DNA of 64,000 nt from Roseisolibacter agri (GTDB lineage: Bacteria > Gemmatimonadota > Gemmatimonadetes > Gemmatimonadales > Gemmatimonadaceae): the NCBI RefSeq assembly GCF_030159095.1, contig NZ_BRXS01000003.1, forward strand, positions 248,001 to 312,000, given 5' to 3'. Positions 41,614 to 49,032 of this stretch are shown one piece after another (within the stretch, counting starts at the first letter, position 1; every line of letters starts with the position of its first letter). The position numbers and the translations under genes were made by a program. The notes under the pieces are model-generated. The model was not told the origin of the DNA. It did not search any database and saw nothing but the letters and a program-made list of their open reading frames with translations.

Positions 41614-42738
41614 ATGTCGACCGAGACCACCCGCGCCCACTGGCGCACCGGCGAGTTCCCGATCCACCGCACCGGCGAGTTCCGCATCGTCGACCGGACC
41701 GTGGCCCGTCCGCGGCCCGCGCCCGCCGACCAGGCGCCGTCGCTGACGCCGTCGCCGGCCGACCTCCGCCTCGACGCGCTCGGCCACGCGCTGCGCGTGC
41801 TCCTCTCTCCGCTCGACGCGACGGGCCTGACGGCCTGGCGCGAGGCGGTCCACGCGGCCCTCCTGCGACTCTTCGGCGCGGAGCGCGTGGCCCTGCACTT
41901 CCCCGTGCACCCGGACGGCGCGCCGGCCTCGGTGCTGGACGACTGGACGGCGCCGCACCTGACGCCCGACGCCATCGCCGCGCTCCACGCCGCGGCCCAG
42001 CGCGACGACCTGCCGGCCGACCGCGCGCCGCTGCTCCGCCTCGACTTCGGCGGCGCCGACGAGGCGCGCGTGTGGATCGAGGGCGGCGCGGTCGCGGCCG
42101 GGGTGCCCGACGCGCACACGCAGCAGCTCGCGCGCACGGTGCTGCCGGCGCTGCGCGCGGGGCTCGCGACGTGGGCGCAGCTCGGCGCCCGCCGCGCGGC
42201 GCTCGGCCGCCTGCTCGACACGGGCGACGGCAGCGCGCTGCTGATCGGCGCGCGCGGCGAGGTCGCGCACGAGAGCGCGGCCTGCCGCCGCCTGCTCTCC
42301 GACGAGACGCCGGCCGACGCGGAGTGCGTGCGCCAGGCGGCCGCGCGCCTCGCGCTCGGCGCGCACGCGGCGGACCGCGGCGCCGCGCGCGGCCAGCCGC
42401 ACGCGCCGGTGAGCACCGTGGTCCGCACCGCGCGCCACCGCTACGAGCTGGCGTGCACGCGCACGCGGTCCGCGGACGATCGCTCGCCGCTGGCGCTGGT
42501 GACGGTGCAGCGCCAGGTGCCGCGCCCCCTCACCGACGACGAGATCCGCGCGCGCTTCGGCCTCACGCCGCGCGAGCTCGAGGTGGCGCGCCTGCTGGCC
42601 GAGGGGCTGACGAACCAGGAGCTGGCGGAGCGGCTGGGCGTCAGCTTCTTCACCGCGCGCAACCACGTCGAGCGCCTGCTGCCGAAGCTCGGCGCGGCGA
42701 ACCGGGCGTGCGTGGGCGGGGCGCTCATCGGCGCGTGA
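41614..42738 (+). CDS. LuxR-family transcriptional regulator, type II paralogue
   Basis: The product has 374 residues. The N-terminal sensor half has ALGHALRVLLSPLDATGLTAWREAV, also seen in the type II paralogue at 49033 as a similar helical segment (LERTLQTLLAPLDYPDWQTWQVAV). The LuxR domain is at the end: FGLTPRELEVARLLAEGLTNQELAERLGVSFFTARNHVERLLPKLGA. ATG 41614 follows a moderately purine-rich stretch; no strong ribosome binding site is present. The leader from the conserved motif is about 150 bases. It may regulate itself and its divergent neighbour. It ends 40-odd bases before a repeat cluster. Confidence 0.85.
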   Translation: MSTETTRAHWRTGEFPIHRTGEFRIVDRTVARPRPAPADQAPSLTPSPADLRLDALGHALRVLLSPLDATGLTAWREAVHAALLRLFGAERVALHFPVHPDGAPASVLDDWTAPHLTPDAIAALHAAAQRDDLPADRAPLLRLDFGGADEARVWIEGGAVAAGVPDAHTQQLARTVLPALRAGLATWAQLGARRAALGRLLDTGDGSALLIGARGEVAHESAACRRLLSDETPADAECVRQAAARLALGAHAADRGAARGQPHAPVSTVVRTARHRYELACTRTRSADDRSPLALVTVQRQVPRPLTDDEIRARFGLTPRELEVARLLAEGLTNQELAERLGVSFFTARNHVERLLPKLGAANRACVGGALIGA

Positions 42739-42810
42739 TACCACGCGCTCCTCGGAGCGCACGCCGCCGTCCGTCAATCATCTCACGTCGCGGCGCACAG
42801 CGAGCGCCGG

Positions 42811-43170
42811 GCGCGGAGCGCCGAGCGGAACTCTCTGCTCGGCGCTCCGCGCTCGGCGACACCAAGCAGGATGACTGGGAGGCTCTGTATGGCGCGACGT
42901 TCCATGCGCCGGTGCGGAGCCTCTTCGTCATCCCGTCCAATGCCGTTCCGGATCCCGCGCGCCGGACCTGCGGCTCTTGGAGAGGGATGCGGATGCTCCG
43001 GATCGGGCGGATGCTGCGGATCGCTCCCTGTGGCGCATGGGGCGTCGCCGCCACGCGGGACGATCCGCAGCATCGGCTCAGATCCGGAGCATCCGCGTCC
43101 CCCCAACAGGTAAGAGGATCCGGCGCGTCGACGCGTCCCGAGGCAGTGCACGCAGCACGGAGCACGCAGC
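42811..43170. repeat. Composite element: hairpin, family C copy 2, family B copy 5, heptads
   Basis: GCGCGGAGCGCCGAGC (42811-42826) and GCTCGGCGCTCCGCGC (42837-42852) form a perfect 16-base stem. Family C copy 2 (42866-42938) is shorter, with GCAGGATGA and TCATCCCGTC ends. Family B copy 5 spans 42974-43110. ACGCAGC, ACGGAGC, ACGCAGC follow at 43150-43170. In the rest of the 42739-43331 gap I see only a G+C-rich leader for the next gene. Confidence 0.82.
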
Positions 43171-43331
43171 GGATCGAGAGTGTCCACCCGGGTCGTGACT
43201 GGGTAATTCGAACCATGCGACACCTTCCACCCCGTCGCACCGTACGGGCGAGGCGCGCCGCGATCGCGGTCCCGCGACACGCCCGGCGCCTCTCTCTGCA
43301 CGCACTTCACGACACATCCGGGGATCCTCCC

Positions 43332-44279
43332 ATGCTGCCTCCCTTCGCCCGTCTCCTGGCCGTCGTCTTCGACGCGTCGCGCCGCACCGCCCCGCACATC
43401 TGGCTCGGCGCCGCCGTCGCGCTGACCGTGGCCGCGGCGCCCGCGCCGGCGCACGCGCAGCTGCTCAAGCGCATCAAGCAGGCGGCCACCGAGAAGGCCG
43501 CCGAGGCCGCGGGCCGCAAGGTGCTCGGCGGCGACAGCGCGAGCGCGCCGGCCGCCGCCGATGCGCCGGCGGCGCGCGGCACCTCGTCCGCCGCCGCGTC
43601 CGCGTCCGCGCGCAGCAGCGGTCCCGCGAAGCTCGAGATCACCGGCGAGCGCGTGGCGCTCTTCCTCACGGCGATGGAGCCGGCGCTCGACGCGGCGCGC
43701 GAGCGCGACGCCTACCTCGCGGCCAAGGCGAAGCGCCAGCAGTACGACAAGTGCGTCGGCGACGTGCAGGTGAAGAACGCGCAGGCGATGGCGCGCGGCG
43801 AGGACGTCCCCACGCCCACCAAGGCGCAGCAGGCCGAGATGGACCGCATCGCGGACCGCGGCACCGTGATCGTGAACGAGATGATGGCCGCGCAGCAGAA
43901 GAACGACACCGCGAAGATCCGGGTGCTCGTCGAGGAGTCCGAGCGCAACCTGTTCCGCATGACGCTCCTCGCGACGCCGGCCATCGGCAGGACGTGCGGC
44001 ACGACGCCGCCGCCCAAGGCGGTGGAGCCCGACGAGGCGCGGATGAAGGAGAAGTCGCGCCCGCGCAAGGTCGACGGGATGTCGGCGACGCAGTTCGGCC
44101 GCATGCGCGAGCGCATCGCGATGTACCTCGTCGCGCCCGAGAAGGGGAACGACCTGACGCCCGAGGAGAAGTCGGCGATCGACGCGCGCCGCGCGGACTT
44201 CGCGCCGTTCGTGAAGGCGTGGAAGGACGGCTCGCTGGAGTGGAGCTACTGGGGCGACGTCTTCAGCGCCTGGAAGTGA
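43332..44279 (+). CDS. Secreted helical protein, unknown function
   Basis: The product has 315 residues. A signal peptide follows an unusually long N-region (cleavage after PAPAHAQ, about residue 43). Then come a Lys/Ala-rich helix (LLKRIKQAATEKAAEAAGRK), an Ala/Ser linker, and a long helical body (for example FLTAMEPALDAARERDAYLAAKAKRQQ, DRIADRGTVIVNEMMAAQQKND). It carries two Cys (KCVG and RTCG). The C-terminal third ends LEWSYWGDVFSAWK. I do not recognise the family. The next gene starts two bases after its stop, so the two are coupled and may act together outside the cytoplasm. Confidence 0.72.
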   Translation: MLPPFARLLAVVFDASRRTAPHIWLGAAVALTVAAAPAPAHAQLLKRIKQAATEKAAEAAGRKVLGGDSASAPAAADAPAARGTSSAAASASARSSGPAKLEITGERVALFLTAMEPALDAARERDAYLAAKAKRQQYDKCVGDVQVKNAQAMARGEDVPTPTKAQQAEMDRIADRGTVIVNEMMAAQQKNDTAKIRVLVEESERNLFRMTLLATPAIGRTCGTTPPPKAVEPDEARMKEKSRPRKVDGMSATQFGRMRERIAMYLVAPEKGNDLTPEEKSAIDARRADFAPFVKAWKDGSLEWSYWGDVFSAWK

Positions 44280-44280
44280 C

Positions 44281-45261
44281 GTGACGACGCGGCGGCGTCT
44301 CGCGGTCGCGGCGCTCCTCCTCCTGGGAGGGGCGCCGGCGGCGCCGGTTCGCGCACAGAGTGCGCGACCGGCGCCGCTGCGCGTGCGCACGCCCGACGGA
44401 CGCTGGCACGCGTGGTGGCAGGCCGACCGCGCGCCCGCGCGCTGGCCCGCCGCCGACGCGCGCGTCGCCGCCGCGGTGCAGTGGCGCGCCGTCGCGCCGG
44501 GGCTCGAGACCGCGGAGCTGGAGGTCGCGACGCCCGGCGAGGCGGGGATCGCCGCGCTGGGACGCATGCGCCTCGTGCTCGCGCGCATCGATCCCGCGCG
44601 CCACGCGCTGCGCCTGGTCGCCGGCTCGCCGCCGGGCGCGCCGTGGAAGGTGGACGACGCGCCGGGCGACGCGCGCCTCGCGCTCAACGCGGGACAGTTC
44701 ACCGACGACGGCCCGTGGGGCTGGCTGGTGCACGGCGGCCGCGAGCTGCAGGCGCCCGCGACCGGCCCGCTGTCCTCGGCGCTGGTGGTCGCGCGCGACG
44801 GCGCGGTGCGCCTGGCCGATGCGGCCGAGCTCACCGCGGTGCGCACCGGCGTGGCGCGCGGCGAGATCGCGGAGGCGGTGCAGTCGTACCCGACGCTGCT
44901 CGCCGGCGACGGCGCGGTGCCCGCGCCGCTGCTCGCCGACGGACGCGGGCTCGATCGCGAGCACCGCGACGCGCGCCTCGCGGTCGGCACGCTGCGCGAC
45001 GGACGCGTGCTCGTCGTCCTCACGCGCCTCGACGCGCCGGGCGTGATGGCGCGCGTCCCCCTCGGCCTCACGGTCCCGGAGATGGCGGCGGTCACGGGCG
45101 CGCTGGGCGCGTCGCGCGCGATGCTGCTGGACGGCGGGCTGTCGGCGCAGCTGCTCGTGCGCGACGCCCGCGGCGACGCGCAGCGGTGGCCGGGGCTGCG
45201 GCACGTGCCCGTCGGCCTCGTGGCGACGCCGCGCGTGTCCGAGGTCGCGGCGCGGCGCTGA
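44281..45261 (+). CDS. Phosphodiester glycosidase family protein (NAGPA/DUF2233-like)
   Basis: The product has 326 residues from GTG 44281, with a signal peptide (to APVRAQS). The NAGPA/DUF2233 motifs are recognisable: RLALNAGQFTDDGPWG in the middle and AMLLDGGLSAQLLVRD near the end, with SSALVVARDGAVRLAD and AVQSYPTLLAGD between them. In this family the enzyme removes GlcNAc (or a related sugar) from a phosphodiester, acting in lysosome-targeting in animals and on envelope phosphoglycans in bacteria. The Asn-Gly and Asp-Gly-Gly residues shape the active site. It is coupled to the upstream unknown secreted protein. Confidence 0.82.
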   Translation: MTTRRRLAVAALLLLGGAPAAPVRAQSARPAPLRVRTPDGRWHAWWQADRAPARWPAADARVAAAVQWRAVAPGLETAELEVATPGEAGIAALGRMRLVLARIDPARHALRLVAGSPPGAPWKVDDAPGDARLALNAGQFTDDGPWGWLVHGGRELQAPATGPLSSALVVARDGAVRLADAAELTAVRTGVARGEIAEAVQSYPTLLAGDGAVPAPLLADGRGLDREHRDARLAVGTLRDGRVLVVLTRLDAPGVMARVPLGLTVPEMAAVTGALGASRAMLLDGGLSAQLLVRDARGDAQRWPGLRHVPVGLVATPRVSEVAARR

Positions 45262-45346
45262 CACTCACGCGCGCCGTGGGGAGATCGACCCATGAGAACG
45301 CGCGCCGGGTGACCGATCGTGAAGGCGAACCCTTCACGCGCTCACC

Positions 45347-46270
45347 ATGTCCCGCCCCACGTCCGGTTCTCCGTCCCGCCTGCGCACCGTCCTTCGCTGG
45401 ACGGGCCGCATCGCGCTCGCGCTGGTCGCGCTGCTCGTCGTCGCCGCCGGCTCGGTCTACGCGCTCTCCGAGACCCGCCTGCGCCGGCACCGCGACATCG
45501 CGGCGCACCCGTTCACGGTGCGCGCGGACTCCGCGACCATCGCGATGGGCGAGCGCCTCGCGCTGACGCGCGGCTGCAAGGACTGCCACGGCGAGAACCT
45601 CGCGGGCAACGTCCTGATCGACGACCCGGCGATCGGCCGCTTCGCGGGCCCCAACCTGACGATGGGCGGACGCGGGAAGCACCTCACCGACGCCGACTGG
45701 GAGCGCGCGGTGCGCCACGGCCTGCGCCGCGACGGCTCGCAGCTGCTCGTGATGCCGTCGAACGAGTTCACGGGCTTCTCGGACGAGGACCTGGCCGCGA
45801 TCGTCGCCTACGCGCGCAGCCTCCCTGCAAGCCCGAAGGTCGCGCCGGCATCGTACGTCGGGCCGGTCGCACGCGTGCTGTTCGTCACCGGCCAGATCGA
45901 CGCGCTGCCCGCGCAGAAGATCGACCACGCGGCGCCGCACCCGGCGCGCGTCGTGCCCGATCCGACGGCCGCCTACGGGAAGTACCTGGCCGCCGGCTGC
46001 CAGGGCTGCCACAACCCGAGCTTCACCGGCGGCAAGATCCCGGGCACGCCGCCCGAGTGGAAGCCGGCGGCGAACATCACGCCGGAAGGCATCGGCCACT
46101 GGAGCGAGTCGGACTTCGTCACCGCGCTGCGCACCGCGCGCCGCCCGGACGGCAGCGCGATCGATCCGCAGATGCCGGTGAAGATGACGAAGCACATGAC
46201 CGATACGGAGCTGAAGGCGCTGTACGCGTACCTGCGGACGGTGCCGCGCAGACCGTACGGCGTCCGATAA
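45347..46270 (+). CDS. Membrane-anchored di-haem cytochrome c
   Basis: The product has 307 residues. A signal-anchor helix (about 18-41) holds the protein to the membrane with its haem domains in the periplasm. Two CxxCH haem sites are present: C77-K-D-C80-H81 and C218-Q-G-C221-H222. Distal Met candidates are MPSNEFTGF and MPVKMTKHMT. Between the domains is the PVARVLFVTGQIDALP segment. It resembles cytochrome c subunits of alcohol/sorbosone dehydrogenases and gluconate dehydrogenase-type oxidases, which pass electrons to a terminal oxidase. No dehydrogenase gene is next to it. It follows the glycosidase gene with an 85-base gap. Confidence 0.9.
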   Translation: MSRPTSGSPSRLRTVLRWTGRIALALVALLVVAAGSVYALSETRLRRHRDIAAHPFTVRADSATIAMGERLALTRGCKDCHGENLAGNVLIDDPAIGRFAGPNLTMGGRGKHLTDADWERAVRHGLRRDGSQLLVMPSNEFTGFSDEDLAAIVAYARSLPASPKVAPASYVGPVARVLFVTGQIDALPAQKIDHAAPHPARVVPDPTAAYGKYLAAGCQGCHNPSFTGGKIPGTPPEWKPAANITPEGIGHWSESDFVTALRTARRPDGSAIDPQMPVKMTKHMTDTELKALYAYLRTVPRRPYGVR

Positions 46271-46282
46271 CCAAGAATCGGA

Positions 46283-46440
46283 GAACGAAGAAGCGGAGGA
46301 CGGAAGGGCGGAAGCCAGTGAAGCGTGAGACGGAACGGCGGACCCATCGAGCTTGAAGCTTCAAGCCGGGGGGTCCGCCTCCTCGTTTCACGCTTCATCG
46401 TCCTCCGCTGCAACGTTCTCCGCCGTTCCGTCCTCCGCTC
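46283..46440. repeat. Family A long imperfect inverted repeat, copy 3
   Basis: The arms contain GGACGGAAGGGCGGA and TCCGCCGTTCCGTCC; GGCGGACCC and GGGTCCGCC flank a centre with CGAGCTTGAAGCTTC. It fills the convergent gap between the cytochrome and LuxR-family genes (stops at 46270 and 46440). Confidence 0.8.
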
Positions 46441-47561
46441 TATGGCTCCGCCATTCGTGCGGACGCTTCACGGCGCGACGACACGCCGAGCTTCGCCATC
46501 ACGCGCTCCGTGTGGTGCCTTGCGGTGTGCGCGCTCACGCCCAGCGCCGCCGCCAGCTCCGCGTTCGTGAGCCGCTGGCCGAGGAGCCGCGCGACCTCGC
46601 TCTCGCGCGCGGTGAAGCCGTAGCGGGCGCGCAGCGCGTCGTCGGTGGCGTCGGGCGCGCCGGTGACGGAGAGCGCGACCAGCAGCGTGCCCGGCGCGGC
46701 CCACAGCTGCGCGGGCGCGGGCGTCGCGCGCAGCGCGTAGCGCTGCCGGGCGCCGTGCACCACCTGCTCCTTCGCGGGCGCGAGCAGGAGCGCGGGCGAG
46801 AGCGGCGCGCGCAGCGCGCGTGCGGCATCGTGCATCGCCGCCACCAGCGCGTCGCGCGCGGGCTCCGCCGCCAGCAGCTCGACCAGCGTACGGCTGCGGT
46901 GCGCCTCGCGGCCGTCGGTGCCGATCACCAGCACCGGTGCGCCCGCCGCGTCGAGCATCGCCGCCAGCGCCGTCCCCTGCGCCGCGTGCGCCAGCATCGC
47001 GCGGTGCGCGGTGCGCAGCGCCGGGAGCAGCAGCCCGAGCCGCGCCGTGTCGTCGTCGCGCGCACGGCCCGCACGATCGTAGCCCACCTGCATGAACAGC
47101 TCGGCCGATCCCTCCTGCGAGGCGACCGTCGAGAAGTCGTGCATCCCCGACGCGAGCAGCCCCTCGTTGTAGAAGAGCGCGCGTCGCTGGTCGAATCCGA
47201 TCTCCGCGAGCACCGCCCCGTTCTGCGCCTCGTTCCAGATCGCCAGCCCGCGCTTGCGCCGCGTCTCGAGCATCACGGTGGTGATGTCGCAGTGGACGAT
47301 GAACTGGCCCGTGCGCGGATCGGCGTTGAGCAGCGCGCCGATGCGGTCGCGGCGCGTCGCGCCCATGCTCTCGGACAGGACGCGGAGATGCCGGCCCTCC
47401 GGGAGCCCGAGGGCGACGTTGGCGCGCGGGAAGAGCGGCTGCACGCGCGCCTCGACCTCGCGCCACCAGGCCCGCGGGTCGACGGCCGCGATGGGCGCGA
47501 GGAGCGCGTCGGCGGCGTCGTTGAGCAGCCGCGTGTCGCGGGCGGTGAGATGGAGGGTCAC
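46440..47561 (-). CDS. LuxR-family transcriptional regulator, type I paralogue
   Basis: The product has 373 residues from GTG 47561 (VTLHLTARD), a start supported by alignment with MTLHLSG of the paralogue at 41409. The sensor half has WWREVEARVQPLF and LIGTDGREAHRSRTLVELLA, parallel to WWREVESRMQGLV and VIGPDGRERHRNRALVQQLA in that paralogue. The LuxR domain reads YGFTARESEVARLLGQRLTNAELAAALGVSAHTARHHTERVMAKLGV. A TATCTT box lies about 35 bases before the start, inside a GAAGATAGGACG motif on the other strand that recurs near the LuxR gene at 49033. Converges on the cytochrome gene across a family A element. Confidence 0.86.
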   Translation of the reverse strand: MTLHLTARDTRLLNDAADALLAPIAAVDPRAWWREVEARVQPLFPRANVALGLPEGRHLRVLSESMGATRRDRIGALLNADPRTGQFIVHCDITTVMLETRRKRGLAIWNEAQNGAVLAEIGFDQRRALFYNEGLLASGMHDFSTVASQEGSAELFMQVGYDRAGRARDDDTARLGLLLPALRTAHRAMLAHAAQGTALAAMLDAAGAPVLVIGTDGREAHRSRTLVELLAAEPARDALVAAMHDAARALRAPLSPALLLAPAKEQVVHGARQRYALRATPAPAQLWAAPGTLLVALSVTGAPDATDDALRARYGFTARESEVARLLGQRLTNAELAAALGVSAHTARHHTERVMAKLGVSSRREASARMAEP

Positions 47562-47592
47562 GCGGAGGGGCGGCCGACGGGTGGGATCGGTC

Positions 47593-47604
47593 GAAGATAG
47601 GACG
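47593..47604. promoter_or_regulatory. Partial copy of the shared LuxR-gene upstream motif
   Basis: GAAGATAGGACG matches the AAAGATAGGACG part of 48869-48896. On the minus strand it gives CGTCCTATCTTC, with TATCTT as a likely -10 for the LuxR gene at 47561. Confidence 0.4.
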
Positions 47605-47984
47605 CCGACCGGCGCCGGCAACTCGGGGCGCGGTGACGCGGCGGGCCGCCGCGGTGCGTGCGCTGCGGCATGCGAACGTCCGCACCACGGGCGACGAACG
47701 GCCGTCGGGCGCGAGACGGCGCCGGAATCATCACGGCCGTGCTTGCACGAATGCCCATCGCGTTGCACCGTGGCAACAGGTCTCCACTTCGGGAGGCCCC
47801 CAACGCCTGGCGACCCCCGGCTACCCTGCTTGCAGGGCGGCAGGGGGCCGCTTGCATGTCAGTCAACCACAAACACTTAGCGCACCAGACGCGCGCCAAA
47901 CGTTCCCGTGGCATGACGAAATCGAAATGATTATCGTGTTGCGCCGTCACATCGCCGAGGCACGTTCGGTGCGGTGCCGGGAGA

Positions 47985-48010
47985 GCCGCCCATCGGCTCG
48001 ATGGGGCGGC
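47985..48010 (+). other. Stem-loop in the leader of the PEP-CTERM gene
   Basis: GCCGCCCATCG (47985-47995) pairs with CGATGGGGCGGC (47999-48010) with one bulged G, and GGGAGAG and AACCCATGGG flank it. It lies 47 bases before the ATG at 48058, within a 496-base gap (47562-48057) that is lower in G+C than its surroundings. A weak promoter (TGGCAT, 17 bases, TATCGT) may lie at about 47911-47939. I could not match the stem to a known riboswitch. Confidence 0.45.
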
Positions 48011-48057
48011 AACCCATGGGTTGGCAGCAGTCCGACCGTTCCGCGGAGGAGGAGCGT

Positions 48058-48699
48058 ATGAGATCGAGAGGCCTGGCCCGTGTTCTGGCGATCGCCACCG
48101 GCGTGATGGCGATCAGTACCACGACCGTCGAAGCGCAGGATTTCAACTTCTCGACGCGAGGGTACTTCAGTAGTGCCTTCGGGACCTGTAACCAGGGCGC
48201 GGGGGGCGCGGCCCTGTCCGTCACGTGCACCGGTGGTGGGTTCACGCTCAACTACACCGGCGTCAACACCTTCCCGGGCAACTATCTCTCGGGTTCGAAC
48301 GTGAGCCTCGGCACCTTCACGATCTCCGGGACTGGCGATGTCACCGTGCCCGGAAGCACCGTGAACTTCACGCTCCTCGTCGACAACACGGTGCCGTCCT
48401 CTGGAACCGGCAACTTCAGCGGATTCATCACCGGGCAGATCAGGGTCGGGCAGGCCGGGCTCTCGAACTTCAGCAGCCTGATCTGGTCGCCCAACCCGAC
48501 CACGGTCGCCGACGGTGTGACGTACAGCCTGATCCTCGACGCCGTGACGGGAGGCGTGAACATCCCGGTCAACGGCAACGTCGACATCCGCGCGCGCGGC
48601 GTCGTCAGCACGATCCCCGAGCCGTCGACCTACGCCCTCCTCGGCTCCGGACTGCTCGGGCTGGCGGGCCTCGCCCGTCGGCGTCGCACGACGGTCTGA
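48058..48699 (+). CDS. PEP-CTERM sorting-signal protein
   Basis: The product has 213 residues with a signal peptide (to TTTVEAQ). The body is beta-rich, with high Thr, Ser, Asn and Gly (FSTRGYFSSAFGT, NYLSGSNVSLGTFTISGTG). The C-terminal sorting signal is typical: IPEPSTYALLGSGLLGLAGLARRRR. The ribosome binding site GAGGAGGAG is strong. Base use is less G+C-rich and less codon-biased than the neighbours, hinting at transfer or low expression. It probably ends up at the surface after exosortase processing. A 17-base hairpin terminator follows. It sits between two LuxR-family genes, which may control it. Confidence 0.88.
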   Translation: MRSRGLARVLAIATGVMAISTTTVEAQDFNFSTRGYFSSAFGTCNQGAGGAALSVTCTGGGFTLNYTGVNTFPGNYLSGSNVSLGTFTISGTGDVTVPGSTVNFTLLVDNTVPSSGTGNFSGFITGQIRVGQAGLSNFSSLIWSPNPTTVADGVTYSLILDAVTGGVNIPVNGNVDIRARGVVSTIPEPSTYALLGSGLLGLAGLARRRRTTV

Positions 48700-48777
48700 C
48701 CTCCAGCTCCACGGCCATCACGCACCATCGCCCGGCGTCGCCCGCAGCATAAGCGGGGGGTCGGAGTGATGTGGCCC

Positions 48778-48814
48778 GGAACGGCGTCGTCCGCGCAGCG
48801 GACGACGCCGTTCC
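48778..48814. terminator. Perfect 17-base hairpin after the PEP-CTERM gene
   Basis: GGAACGGCGTCGTCCGC (48778-48794) pairs exactly with GCGGACGACGCCGTTCC (48798-48814) around a GCA loop. The rest of the 48700-49032 gap holds the shared LuxR-gene motif and the leader of the next gene. Confidence 0.8.
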
Positions 48815-48868
48815 GTCGTTCGGGGGCCCTGCGCCGGCATCCGGCGGTGCCCCCCCCTGGGCAGGCAT

Positions 48869-48896
48869 GGGCAAAAGATAGGACGTTTCGTCCCAT
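48869..48896. promoter_or_regulatory. Shared LuxR-gene upstream motif, copy 2
   Basis: GGGCA, AAAGATAGGAC, GTTTCGTCCCAT. The centre ATAGGACG-TTT-CGTCCCAT is an imperfect palindrome, as expected for a dimeric regulator. It is 137 bases before ATG 49033. Confidence 0.5.
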
Positions 48897-49032
48897 GTCC
48901 CCCCACCCGGGATGGGTCATTCTAGGGTCGCGGCGCACCACGGCCGCACCGGGCTCCCCCCGCGCGACGCCGACGATGACACCACGGCCATCCGCGCTCC
49001 GTAGACCCTCGGCAGTCCCAGCGACGACTTCC

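Noticed and set aside
47941-48057. A GEMM (cyclic-di-GMP) or other known riboswitch before the PEP-CTERM gene
   Set aside because: The stem is clear, but the conserved GEMM joining segments and the GNRA tetraloop/receptor pattern are missing. I kept it only as an unassigned structure.
10550-48699. An exosortase locus for the two PEP-CTERM proteins
   Set aside because: No multi-helix protein with exosortase Cys/Arg/His motifs is encoded in the window. The sorting enzyme must be elsewhere.
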